Source: Pseudomonadota bacterium
Lineage (GTDB): Bacteria; Desulfobacterota; Syntrophia; Syntrophales; UBA5619
DNA: 15,842 bases
Assembly: GCA_018819165.1 (NCBI GenBank)
Contig: JAHJQP010000086.1
Location: forward strand, 1-15,842
Reading direction: 5' to 3'
The notes beneath the pieces were generated by a model. It searched no databases, was not told the origin of the DNA, and saw only the letters and a list, made by a program, of their open reading frames with translations. Every line of letters begins with the position of its first letter. The first letter of the stretch is position 1. Below, one piece after another: positions 7,105-14,720 of the stretch. The translations under genes were made by a program, and so were the position numbers.

Positions 7105-7938
7105 TCAGATCAGGGAATAGACGGCCTGAATCAGCGCCCAGAGGAGGGCCGCCGCAGCGATCAGGATACTTGCCGCTCCCAGGAGCCGATGAAACAAGGC
7201 CTCGGGCTTCCGCTCCTGGTAGCCGGTCAGAAAGGCGATCAGAATGCCGGAGACGAGACCGCCTCCATGCGCCCAGTTGTTTATCCCCGGAAAGAAGAGA
7301 CCGAAGAGGACTATTCCTACGACCCATCCCATCGCCTGGCGGTAGATCTGCTCCCCGTAGAAGCCACCCCGGCTCTTGCCGTAGTAAAGGATGGCCCCGA
7401 TGAGACCGCAGATGGAGGCGGAGGCGCCGATGGTGAAGGGGACGCCGGCCAGATAGGAGAGGAAAAAGCCGGCGATGCCGGTCCAGAGGTAGAGAATCGC
7501 GAAGCGGTGAAAACCGAATTCATCGAGGACAAAAGGGGCGAGTTGCCGCAGGGCCATCATGTTGAAGAAGATGTGCAGAAGCCCCCCGTGGAGGAAGGAT
7601 GCGGAAACAAGAGTCCACCAGCGGCCGTAGGCGGCGATGGGGAGGGTTCCGGTCGCGCCGAGGAGAAAGAGGCTCTCGCCCGAGGGCGACAGGAACGTCA
7701 TGGGGTTGGCCGAAAGGCCCAGCGCCGACGGGTTGATCAGGAGAGAAAAGAGATAGAAGGCGGCGTTCAAGCCGATGATTGCCTTGACCGGATCAAGGTG
7801 AAGCAGGGAAAGAACGCCGAAGACCTTCCGCTTCCAGAGAGCGCCGGGCCCGGCCGTCCCGCAGTAGGGGCAGACAGGCTCATCGCTGCTGATCAGTTTG
7901 CGGCAGTGCGGGCAGAGCATGGATTTCGTTTCCGTCAT
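7105..7938 (-). CDS. Rhomboid family intramembrane serine protease with N-terminal zinc ribbon
   Basis: 277 aa from the ATG at 7938, which has GAGGG 8 bases upstream. Residues 9-26 hold a CxxC-x10-CxxC zinc-ribbon-like pair (Cys9, Cys12, Cys23, Cys26), expected in the cytoplasm. About six or seven membrane segments follow (roughly 52-70, 104-122, 122-140, 146-165, 168-186, 205-219, 226-240 and a last one at 252-275). The active site shows His117, HIFFNM with His122 and Asn126, the nucleophile Ser173 in GASAS, and His224 in NNWAHGGG, so the Ser-His dyad is present. The usual glycine after the nucleophile is Ala174; I believe this is normal in the zinc-ribbon subgroup. Substrates are unknown. 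It follows the TraB-family gene by 14 bases and is probably in one operon with it. A longer open frame upstream is out-of-frame translation of that gene. Confidence 0.9.
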   Translation of the reverse strand: MTETKSMLCPHCRKLISSDEPVCPYCGTAGPGALWKRKVFGVLSLLHLDPVKAIIGLNAAFYLFSLLINPSALGLSANPMTFLSPSGESLFLLGATGTLPIAAYGRWWTLVSASFLHGGLLHIFFNMMALRQLAPFVLDEFGFHRFAILYLWTGIAGFFLSYLAGVPFTIGASASICGLIGAILYYGKSRGGFYGEQIYRQAMGWVVGIVLFGLFFPGINNWAHGGGLVSGILIAFLTGYQERKPEALFHRLLGAASILIAAAALLWALIQAVYSLI

Positions 7939-7952
7939 ATTGAGATCCCTCT

Positions 7953-9110
7953 TTATAAAAATCTCATGATCACCGGAATGGCGACAAAGGTCCCGATCGA
8001 GGTGGTCAGGTTGACGACGGCGACCAGCAAAAGCAGGCGCGTGATCTTGTTCCGGAAGAACCCCCGGACGGAGATGATATCGTTCGAGAGCGCGAGAAAG
8101 TCCTTGACCTGGGGTTTCCGCAGCGTTGCCTCCGCCAGACCGGCGACCCAGCCGGCGGCGATCAGGGGGTGCAGTGTCGTAATGGGAGCAGAGAGAGCAG
8201 AGGCCGCGATCGTCAACGGATGGGCCAGGAGGATGAGAGCCCCGAGCGCCGAGAAAGAAGCGGTGATCAACGCCCACCAGGTGAGCATCTTCAGGCTGGC
8301 CTGGGCGCCGGAGGAGAAGAAGCCGGCAACGAAAAGACCCATGATGGCCAGCGAAAAGACCCAGCCGGCGCATCTTCCCCAAATGCCTTTCTCGGGGATC
8401 CTGTTCAGCGCCGCAATGTCGATTTCTTCGCCCAGGTGTTTCAGGATGCCCGGCACATGCCCCGCGCCCACGATTGCCACGATCCTGGCGCCCGCAGCAT
8501 GGCCGATGGTGTGGGCGAGGTAGAGATCTCGTTCGTCGATCAGAGTGGTCTTCAATCCGGGCAGTTTCTCGCTGACGGTCTGCAGCGCCAGTTCCAGAAC
8601 GTCGTGCTGTTTGAGTTTTTCGATCTCCTCCTCGGTGATTTCCTCGGTTGCGAACGCGGAGAGAAGGACCTCGGAGAGGAACTTCATCTTGCTCCAGAAG
8701 CCCATCTTTCGCCAGGTCCGCAGGAGGGTCACCCTGATTTCCCGATCCGCAAGAACGATCTCCGCCCCGATCTCCTCGGCCCGGTCGATGGCCCGGAGCA
8801 TCTCCTCGCCGGGAGTGATGTTGAATTTCTGGGCGATCTTCCGCTGGAGGGACGCCATGATGAGCTGGGAGAGGAGGATGGACGCCCGCTTCTCGCGTAT
8901 TACCTTGACGATGTTGGTTTCCTGCCACTTATCCTTCTGGCGGATCGCATCGTAGCGGGGTTTGCAGAGCTCGACGCAGACCGTATCTGGTTTTTCTTCG
9001 GCGATGACCCGCTCCACCAAGTCGGCGCTTTCCCGGGAGACGTGGGCCGTTCCTATCAGGAGGATCTCTCTGTGGTCAAGGTTTATGCGATGGACGTTCT
9101 CGTTTTCCAA
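7953..9110 (-). CDS. TraB/PrgY family membrane protein
   Basis: 385 aa. The start is a TTG at 9110 with AAGGAAA about 8 bases upstream; no ATG in frame occurs before the conserved GTAHVSRES motif at 20-28, so the rare start is needed. The soluble N-terminal domain (1-235) has the TraB marks: GTAHVS, Glu47 in VELC, ADR at 121-123, DERD at 192-195 and VGAGHVPGI at 214-222. They resemble a metal- or heme-site fold related to the TIKI/ChaN-like superfamily. The C-terminal part has about four membrane segments (246-264, 275-296, 308-328, 358-382) with the conserved APITTLHPLIAAGWVAGLAEA region. Enterococcal relatives block pheromone signalling, but chromosomal bacterial and archaeal members are of unknown function. 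It lies upstream of and close to the rhomboid protease, so a shared membrane-protein job is possible. Confidence 0.9.
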   Translation of the reverse strand: MENENVHRINLDHREILLIGTAHVSRESADLVERVIAEEKPDTVCVELCKPRYDAIRQKDKWQETNIVKVIREKRASILLSQLIMASLQRKIAQKFNITPGEEMLRAIDRAEEIGAEIVLADREIRVTLLRTWRKMGFWSKMKFLSEVLLSAFATEEITEEEIEKLKQHDVLELALQTVSEKLPGLKTTLIDERDLYLAHTIGHAAGARIVAIVGAGHVPGILKHLGEEIDIAALNRIPEKGIWGRCAGWVFSLAIMGLFVAGFFSSGAQASLKMLTWWALITASFSALGALILLAHPLTIAASALSAPITTLHPLIAAGWVAGLAEATLRKPQVKDFLALSNDIISVRGFFRNKITRLLLLVAVVNLTTSIGTFVAIPVIMRFL

Positions 9111-9248
9111 TGATGGCTTTCCTTCCTGGGTATTTTTTGGGGGTCATTAGCAATATTTGCGCCGGATGTAAAGGGAAATGGTTTATGGCTGTTCCGGATG
9201 ATGCGAAAAAGATTGATGCCTCCGTAAAATTAAGCATCAAAAGTAGGT

Positions 9249-10255
9249 TCAGCCGTCATTCCTTCCGCGGAGGCGACTGCCGACGAGTTCGTAGATCCTC
9301 AGTTCGCTGTCGCGAAGACTGGAACTCAGGGTGTGACATATCCCGATGAAGGTCGCCAGTTGCTGGCGTTTTTCCCGGTTGGTCTTGATGAGATTCAGGT
9401 TATCGTAGGTGAAGGCGGCGTTGCTCAGAAGGGGTGTCAGGACATCGGCATCTTCCTGCGTGAAGGGGATGTCCGCCGCTTTGCGCGAGAGGGTGAGCAC
9501 CCCGAAGACCTCATTGATCCCCTTGAGGGGCATGCAGAGAAAGGATTTGGTGCCGTAGTGGGAGCGGTTCTCCCGACCGAAGCGGCTGTCCTTCTCGATG
9601 TCGTCGATGATGAGAGGAGATTTGTTGATGACGGCAAATTTGGCGACGCTCGTCGCGAAGTCCGTCCGGTCCCCTTTCTTGACAAGCTCGCCGAGCCCGT
9701 AAGTGGCATGGACGACGAAGGTCTCCCTTTTTTTGCCCTTCAGGATCAGGACGGAACCTACATCCGCACTGGTAAGCTTCATGGCGCGTTCCATGGTGAT
9801 CGCAAACAGGTCGTCGCTGTCGAAGGTGACGTAGCAGAGATCGGAAAGTTCCTTGAGCGTGGAGAGTTGTGACGCCCTTTTCTCCAGTGGGTGAAGCTCC
9901 TCCGGAGCTGCTTTTCGACGGCCTGGAAAGACTGGACGATCCCCCGCAGTTCGTTGGAGGTTTCCGCTTTGCCGGGCCCTTCAAGATTCTGGGGCAGGCT
10001 TTTGGATATCTTGGCCGAGGTGTTGAGGATGTCGTCGAAGACCCGCCGCATCATGACATATCCGGCGAGGGAAGAGCCCAGAAGGACCAAAATGAAGACG
10101 GGGATGTCGCTTTTTCCCAGGAAGTCGTAGCTCAGGCCGAAGTAGAGAAGTCCGAGAAGGGGTACGAAGAAGAAAAGGGCGAAGATGATGGGCAGCCGAT
10201 AGTAGAGCCCCTTGCTTTCCAAGGAGAGATCAAACAGCTTTTTCCTGAGATTCAT
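9249..10255 (-). pseudogene. Membrane-anchored GAF-domain sensor protein, split by a one-base frameshift
   Basis: Two overlapping minus-strand frames form one gene. The first starts at the ATG at 10255 (AGGAGAT upstream) and gives two membrane helices (about 21-41 and 50-68), then a HAMP-like/coiled-coil linker ending LRRSFTH at residue 123. The second frame continues with LEKRASQLSTLKELSDLCYV, then a GAF domain (SVLILKGKKR, FAVINKSPLIIDDIE, FLCMPLKG, GVLTLSR) and a C-terminal helix. Adding one base (a C on the minus strand between 9887 and 9886) joins them into a smooth 335-aa protein without lost residues. This is either a real inactivating deletion or a sequencing error. The tail SRLRGRNDG looks like read-through into a short repeat. 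It lies 83 bases after the response regulator gene and is probably part of the same signalling unit as an accessory sensor. No kinase or output domain is present. Confidence 0.8.
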
Positions 10256-10338
10256 CCGGATATCTCCTGGTTATCTTTCAAATTTTCAGTTATATTAACA
10301 GATCCGAAAGAAAAAAAACAGAAAATAGATGTTTCCGG

Positions 10339-11721
10339 TCACTCCCTCGACTTCCGGAGCTGGTGCTTGATCATCTTGAGCTGAAGGCCCTTCCGGCTCA
10401 GCCCCAGCCGTTCGGCCGCCCGGGTGACGTTGCCGCCGCACTCCTCAAGACACTGGGCGATGATCTGACGTTCCATCCCCTCCATGTGGCTTTTCAGGAC
10501 GTCGTGGCCGGTCGTCTCTTCCGTAAGGGCCATAGGCGCGGGGCGAGGTTCCCGGTTCGTGGCCGTGACATCCGCCGGGACGAGCTTCATCGTGATGAGA
10601 GGTCCCTCCGCCATCAGGACCATCCGTTCGAGGAGGTGCTCCAGTTCCCGGATGTTTCCCGGCCAGGGGTAGGAGAGGAAGCAGTCCCGGACCTCCGCGT
10701 CGATTCCCTTAACCGATCGTTTCAGTTTCCGGTTGAATTTTTCGAGAAAGTAGTCGCTCAGGGAGAGGATGTCTTCGATCCGTTCGCGGAGCGGCGGGAC
10801 ATGGATCGGAAAGACGTTCAGGCGATAGAAGAGGTCTTCCCGGAACTTTCCCTCTTTGACCTCCTGCAGGAGGTTCAGGTTTGTGGCCGCGATGAGACGC
10901 ACGTCCACCGAGACGGTCTTTAGGCCGCCCACCCGCTCGAAGCTCTGATCCTGGATCGCCTGGAGGAGCTTTACCTGCATGTCCCGCGGGATTTCCCCGA
11001 CCTCGTCCAGGAAGAGCGTCCCCAGGTGGGCCAGCTCGAATCTCCCCGGTTTCGTGGTGACGGCGCCGGTGAACGCCCCCCTTTCGTATCCGAAAAGCTC
11101 GCTCTCCACGAGGTTTTCCGCGATGGCGGCACAGTTGATCTTGATGAAAGGCTGTTCGTTCCGCGTGCTGCTCCGGTGGATGGCGCGGGCGATCAGCTCC
11201 TTGCCTGTTCCCGTCTCCCCGGTTATGAGCACGGTGGTCGTCGTGGGAGAGACCTTGCGGATGATCTCGTGGATCTCGGCCATGCGGCTGCTGGCGCCCA
11301 CGATCCGGTGGGGATCGGCGTCGGTCGCGGCAGAGAGGTCGCTGTCGCTGATCAGCCGGGTCTTGACCGCCTTCAGGACGACCGTTTTCAGTTCGTCCTG
11401 CTCGAAGGGTTTGGTGATGTAATCGAAGGCGCCCTTCTTCAGGGCGTCCACGGCGTTCGCCACGGTGCCGTAGGCAGTGAGGATGATTACCGGCAGGGAA
11501 GGATCGTCCTGCATGATCCGGCCAAGGAGGCCCATCCCGTCCAATCCGGGCATCTTGAGGTCCGTGGCGACGACGGCAAACTTCTCTTCTCTGAGGAACT
11601 TCAGGGCCTGCAGCCCGTCCGCGGCCGTGACCACGTCGTAGCCCTCCTTTTTCAGCATGGCCTTGAGCACCGTGCGCATATTCAGTTCGTCGTCTACGAC
11701 GAGTATCTTGGCTGCCTTCAT
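10339..11721 (-). CDS. NtrC-family sigma-54-dependent response regulator
   Basis: 460 aa from the ATG at 11721 (AAGGA upstream; a TTG two codons earlier is less likely). An N-terminal receiver domain has the acidic pair near residues 10-11, phospho-acceptor Asp54, Thr82 and Lys104. The central AAA+ activator domain has Walker A GETGTGKE (168-175), the sigma-54-contacting GAFTGA loop (215-220), Walker B LFLDE (Asp239, Glu240) and the arginine-finger region FREDLFYRL. A Fis-type helix-turn-helix closes the protein (about 432-457: GNVTRAAERLGLSRKGLQ). All key residues are intact, so it should activate RNA polymerase-sigma-54 when phosphorylated. It follows the histidine kinase by 97 bases, a gap holding a short GGGCG/CGCCC hairpin, and is its likely partner. 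The divergent sigma-54 promoter near 13520 is a candidate target. Confidence 0.96.
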   Translation of the reverse strand: MKAAKILVVDDELNMRTVLKAMLKKEGYDVVTAADGLQALKFLREEKFAVVATDLKMPGLDGMGLLGRIMQDDPSLPVIILTAYGTVANAVDALKKGAFDYITKPFEQDELKTVVLKAVKTRLISDSDLSAATDADPHRIVGASSRMAEIHEIIRKVSPTTTTVLITGETGTGKELIARAIHRSSTRNEQPFIKINCAAIAENLVESELFGYERGAFTGAVTTKPGRFELAHLGTLFLDEVGEIPRDMQVKLLQAIQDQSFERVGGLKTVSVDVRLIAATNLNLLQEVKEGKFREDLFYRLNVFPIHVPPLRERIEDILSLSDYFLEKFNRKLKRSVKGIDAEVRDCFLSYPWPGNIRELEHLLERMVLMAEGPLITMKLVPADVTATNREPRPAPMALTEETTGHDVLKSHMEGMERQIIAQCLEECGGNVTRAAERLGLSRKGLQLKMIKHQLRKSRE

Positions 11722-11818
11722 TTGCAAATCTTCCTTATTCTTTCAATTCCGCGGGCGCTCCCGCCCCCTTCCTTCCGGCCTCACTCTCACCCGGATTGCC
11801 CGGATCTGTCAAGCCCCC

Positions 11819-13312
11819 CTACCGCACCGTTTCGAGACGGATGAAGAAGATCGTCCCCTGACCGGGAATCGATTTCACCCGGATGCGCCCCCCGTGATTC
11901 CGGATGATGCGCTGGCAGACGGCCAGCCCCAGACCGACCCCCCGCTCCTTGGTCGTGAAGAAAGGCGTAAATATCTGTTTGAGCTCCTCGCGGCGGATTC
12001 CCGGCCCCGTGTCCCGGATGGAGATCCCCACCGCGTCTCCTGTGTCGCTGACGATCCGGGAGGTCCGGATCGTCAGCGTGCCTCCCTCCGGCATCGCTTC
12101 GATGGCGTTGATGGCGATGTTCAGGATGACCTGGTGGAGCTGCTCCTGATCCACGGGAACCAACGGCAGATGGGGGTGCAGCTCCCACTGAATATCGATC
12201 CGGGACGAGAGGCTGTCCGTTTCGATGACGGCCAGGGCCTTTTCGATGACGGCGTTGATCGGCTGCGGCTTCAGATTAGGTGCGTAGGGCCGGGCGTAGT
12301 CCAGGAACTGAGAAACTACCCGGTTGAGGCGATTCGCCTCTTGGGTGATGACGTCCAGGAGATTCCGCTGCTCCTCGCTTTCCGCCTCCGACCGGAGGAT
12401 CTGGGCAGCTCCCTTGATCGAACCGAGGGGGTTGCGGATCTCATGGGCGAGGACGGGGGCCATCTTTTCCAGGAGCAGCGCCTTTTCCCTCTCTAACTTC
12501 TCGTCAATGTCGAAGGGGGAGGTGAAGACGTCCTTGATCTCGGGGTAGATCCGGGTTAGCAGACGCTTCAGGATGACCTGGAACGGCCCGACGGCGATAA
12601 TGATGAGGAAGGAGACCATGAAAACCAGCGTGAACGGCGGTGCGGGGCCCTTCCCGAAGAAGCCGACGACGAGGTAGAAGATCACCGTCGTGAAGAGGGT
12701 GACGATCAGGATCACCAGGGCGCGTGTCATGAGGTCGTGGAGCTCCGTAAGGTGGGGGTGGGTGATCATGATCAGGATGAAATAGAGCATGCCGGCGATG
12801 ATCAGGTTGAAAAGAGGCGGAAGGCTGTATGTCGCGATGGCCGCCGTGCAGACCATGATGAGGTAGACGAGGCGTTTCTTTTCCACGCCGGCCGCCTTCC
12901 GCTTTGCATGGACGATCAGGGAAAGATAACACAATAGCAGTACCGCTGCCGCGTAGAGGTAGAGAAGCGTTCCCATATACTCCCACCGTCCGAGGGGCGT
13001 GAAAAGGAGAGCGGCAAGCCCTGTGCTGAAGAGGACAGTGGTGCGGATGTCCCGCTGTATGAGCAGGGTCTGCTCACGGAAGAGGTCAAGACTGAATTTG
13101 ATCGCGAGCGGAGGGATGGTAAGGAGCCCCAGCCGCTCGATGAAGAGCCAGGCGCTTTGCTGGAAGAACTGGTTGAAGAAGACCCCTCCCTTGTGGAAGG
13201 TGATGGCCAGGCAGAGGGCGGCGAAGGAGAGATGCAGCGGTTCCCGCTTCTTGTTGATCGTCAGGGCCGCGGACACCGTAATGCCCACCGCCATCAGCAT
13301 AAAGATTTCCAT
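11819..13312 (-). CDS. Multi-pass membrane histidine kinase
   Basis: 497 aa from the ATG at 13312. The N-terminal 245 residues contain about eight or nine membrane segments with no recognisable extracytoplasmic ligand domain, resembling the 7TM-type sensor region of some kinases. A linker follows, then HisKA with the phosphorylated His290 in LAHEIRNPLGSIKGAAQIL, and HATPase with N box NIAINAIEA (398-406), G1 DTGPGI (434-439) and G2 GVGLGLAV (458-465). All catalytic boxes are intact. It should phosphorylate the NtrC-family regulator encoded next. The start has no Shine-Dalgarno site; the only promoter I see would begin the transcript at or next to this ATG, so the message may be leaderless. 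The open frame extends upstream to 13588, but that part is repeat-like non-coding sequence. The stimulus is unknown; the many hydrophobic helices make a lipid or membrane-state signal possible (inference). Confidence 0.93.
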   Translation of the reverse strand: MEIFMLMAVGITVSAALTINKKREPLHLSFAALCLAITFHKGGVFFNQFFQQSAWLFIERLGLLTIPPLAIKFSLDLFREQTLLIQRDIRTTVLFSTGLAALLFTPLGRWEYMGTLLYLYAAAVLLLCYLSLIVHAKRKAAGVEKKRLVYLIMVCTAAIATYSLPPLFNLIIAGMLYFILIMITHPHLTELHDLMTRALVILIVTLFTTVIFYLVVGFFGKGPAPPFTLVFMVSFLIIIAVGPFQVILKRLLTRIYPEIKDVFTSPFDIDEKLEREKALLLEKMAPVLAHEIRNPLGSIKGAAQILRSEAESEEQRNLLDVITQEANRLNRVVSQFLDYARPYAPNLKPQPINAVIEKALAVIETDSLSSRIDIQWELHPHLPLVPVDQEQLHQVILNIAINAIEAMPEGGTLTIRTSRIVSDTGDAVGISIRDTGPGIRREELKQIFTPFFTTKERGVGLGLAVCQRIIRNHGGRIRVKSIPGQGTIFFIRLETVR

Positions 13313-13318
13313 GTTTAT

Positions 13319-13348
13319 TTCATATCGTAATCCCGCACCGGAAGTCAA
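13319..13348 (-). promoter_or_regulatory. Possible sigma-70 promoter giving a leaderless kinase transcript
   Basis: On the minus strand TTGACT (13348-13343), an 18-base spacer and TATGAA (13324-13319) would start transcription about 7 bases on, at the kinase ATG (13312). This agrees with the absence of a ribosome-binding site. Confidence 0.4.
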
Positions 13349-13513
13349 GGAGGGGAAGAGGCGCTGCGTAGCTGGCTTCGCGCCGTGGCCCGATTTTACG
13401 CACCGGGAAGGCGCTGCACCAAGGTAAAACGCCATTTTCACGGGACAGATCTGCCGGTTCAACTGCGTGTCGCACAAAGGCTTTCTGGCGACCGACCTGC
13501 CGCATCTCTGAGG

Positions 13514-13529
13514 TGGCACGATTGATGCA
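13514..13529 (+). promoter_or_regulatory. Sigma-54 promoter facing the acyltransferase operon
   Basis: TGGCACGATTGATGCA matches the -24/-12 consensus TGGCACG-N4-TTGCW at 11 of 12 fixed positions (first T of TTGCA is A). The invariant GG and GC are separated by exactly 10 bases. Transcription would begin near 13540, about 97 bases before the acyltransferase ATG. The divergent gene pair encodes a sigma-54 activator with its kinase. Confidence 0.65.
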
Positions 13530-13544
13530 AGTCCCAACAAGTAG

Positions 13545-13564
13545 GGCGTACTTCGGCGTACGCC
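13545..13564 (+). repeat. Perfect 7-bp hairpin in the acyltransferase leader
   Basis: GGCGTAC and GTACGCC enclose TTCGGC just downstream of the predicted sigma-54 start. No T-run follows, so it is not an intrinsic terminator; it may belong to an interspersed repeat. Confidence 0.6.
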
Positions 13565-13636
13565 GCAACGACGAGGGATGAAGCGCAACGCAGGATATGG
13601 ACTTTTTACGAAGTGTCAACGATGGGAGGAATGGTG

Positions 13637-14584
13637 ATGGAAGGAAGAATCGATGCGGCGGTTTTCCCCGGCCAGGGATCTCAGCGAACGGGGATGGGAC
13701 GGGACTTCTTCGAGCAGGTGCCGGAAAGCCGCCACACCTACGAGGAGGCTGCGGACGTCCTCGGCTGGGATATCGCCGCCGTCTGCTTTGCGGATGACAG
13801 GCGCCTCCATCTTACGCAATATACCCAGCCCTGTATCGTAACGACCGAGATCGCCATGCTGAGAGGGCTCTTTGCCCGTTACGGCTTCAGCCCCACCCTG
13901 TTCGGGGGGCACAGTCTCGGGGAATTCACGGCGCTGGTTGCCGCCGGTGCGCTCCCCTTCACGGCGGCCCTGAAGATTGTCCAGGAGCGGGGCCGTCTCA
14001 TGCAGGAGGCGGTGCAGGCTGGCGCAGGGGCGATGACGGCGGTCATTGCAGACGAACTCAACCCGGAGGTGATCGGGAACCTTCTCGACGGTCTCCTGGT
14101 GGACGTGGCCAACGCCAATTCCGATCGTCAGATCGTCCTGAGCGGCGAGACCGGAGCGGTCGCCGAGGCCGAATCCCGTCTCCAGTCCGCCCTGTCCGAT
14201 CTTCCGTCCCTCCGCTTCGTGCGGCTGAACGTGAGCGCCCCCTTTCACAGCCGGTTGTTGGCGCCGATCCTCGTCCCCTTCGCAAAGGCCCTCCAGGAAC
14301 TGGGCGACGACCTTGATCCCGCTGCTGCCGGCCGCGTCACCTCGAACTACCGGGGCGGCTTCCACTCCGGCGGGCGAGAAGAGCTGATCGAAAACCTCGT
14401 CCTGCAAATCAGCCACACCGTCCGGTGGAAACAGAACATGGTCTGTCTTGCCTCCCGGGCAGATTCCATCTGGGAGATCGGGCCGGGGAGGCCGCTGCGG
14501 GAATTCTTCCGGACCATTGGCGTGGCCTGTACGTCCGTGACGACCCATGAGGCGGCGGAGCGGGCTTTCGCTGCCGCTGCCTGA
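13637..14584 (+). CDS. Malonyl-CoA:ACP transacylase-like acyltransferase (FabD family)
   Basis: It transfers a malonyl (or similar) group from CoA to an acyl carrier protein. It is 315 aa from the ATG at 13637, chosen because GGAGG lies 7 bases upstream; earlier GTG/ATG codons overlap or lie too near that site. The motifs fit Escherichia coli FabD position for position: FPGQGSQ (10-16), nucleophile Ser93 in GHSLGE, Arg118 that binds the malonyl carboxylate, His204 in APFHS and Gln257 in the LQISHTVRW region. The C-terminus WEIGPGRPLREFF is typical of acyltransferases. No other fatty-acid synthesis gene is adjacent; the next gene is an acyl-CoA dehydrogenase. SNYRGGFHSGG and the QISHTVRW segment look more like discrete acyltransferases of specialised acyl or polyketide pathways than the housekeeping enzyme (inference). 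Malonyl use is supported by Arg118. It is probably under sigma-54 control. Confidence 0.9.
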   Translation: MEGRIDAAVFPGQGSQRTGMGRDFFEQVPESRHTYEEAADVLGWDIAAVCFADDRRLHLTQYTQPCIVTTEIAMLRGLFARYGFSPTLFGGHSLGEFTALVAAGALPFTAALKIVQERGRLMQEAVQAGAGAMTAVIADELNPEVIGNLLDGLLVDVANANSDRQIVLSGETGAVAEAESRLQSALSDLPSLRFVRLNVSAPFHSRLLAPILVPFAKALQELGDDLDPAAAGRVTSNYRGGFHSGGREELIENLVLQISHTVRWKQNMVCLASRADSIWEIGPGRPLREFFRTIGVACTSVTTHEAAERAFAAAA

Positions 14585-14637
14585 GCGTAAACACCCGAAA
14601 ATAAAACAGATAGAGACCTTTGGATTTCTTCCTTTTG

Positions 14638-14677
14638 TGTGATTGACGCCCCCGCGAAGGCGGTGGCGTCAATCACA
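14638..14677. repeat. 40-nt palindrome (13-bp outer stem plus 4-bp inner stem)
   Basis: TGTGATTGACGCC (14638-14650) is exactly complementary to GGCGTCAATCACA (14665-14677). After one C/T mismatch the inner CCGC/GCGG pairs around a GAAG tetraloop (14656-14659). No T-run follows on either strand, so it does not look like an intrinsic terminator. The CCCGCGAAGGCGG core resembles REP-type intergenic palindromes. It lies between the acyltransferase and dehydrogenase genes, 53 bases after one stop and 43 before the next start. Confidence 0.85.
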
Positions 14678-14720
14678 GGGAAGATAGATTTTCAAAGCTC
14701 TTGGATGAAGGAGCATTTAC

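Larger units (their letters stand above)
13313..13636. other. Divergent control region between the kinase and acyltransferase genes
   Basis: No gene is credible here. The stretch holds a sigma-70-like promoter for the kinase (13319-13348), a sigma-54 promoter for the acyltransferase (13514-13529), and a perfect hairpin GGCGTAC/GTACGCC (13545-13564). It also holds an octamer GGCGCTGC occurring twice (around 13360 and 13411) and a TTTTAC/GTAAAA pair between about 13394 and 13430. The part from about 13540 to 13615 resembles intergenic repeat sequence I associate with deltaproteobacterial genomes, which would need a genome search. Activator sites would be expected between 13350 and 13500, but I cannot pick one out. 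Confidence 0.5.

Noticed and set aside
7189..8523. A 444-codon plus-strand open frame across the rhomboid and TraB-family genes
   Set aside because: Its translation is low-complexity (rich in Gly, Glu, Arg), has no motif, and lies antisense to two genes with clear family motifs. Long antisense frames are expected in GC-rich DNA.
7939..8928. N-terminal extension of the rhomboid frame
   Set aside because: The extension is an out-of-frame translation of the TraB-family gene; the ATG at 7938 has its own ribosome-binding site.
8169..9113. A 314-codon plus-strand open frame antisense to the TraB-family gene
   Set aside because: No recognisable domain or ribosome-binding site; explained as the shadow of the opposite strand.
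9111..9248. Promoter for the TraB-family gene (TTTACA-17-TAATGA near 9140-9170)
   Set aside because: The -10 matches the consensus at only two positions; nothing else is supported in this 138-bp gap.
9870..9890. Programmed -1 frameshifting in the GAF protein
   Set aside because: The nearby A-AAA-GGG does not fit the X-XXY-YYZ slippery pattern, and one missing base upstream of it gives a better protein.
10285..10345. Intrinsic terminator after the response regulator gene
   Set aside because: There is a run of eight T residues, but the preceding TCCG/CGGA stem is short, bulged and about 15 bases away; not convincing.
13616..14548. A 310-codon minus-strand open frame opposite the acyltransferase
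   Set aside because: The plus-strand frame has every catalytic motif of the family; the minus frame has none.
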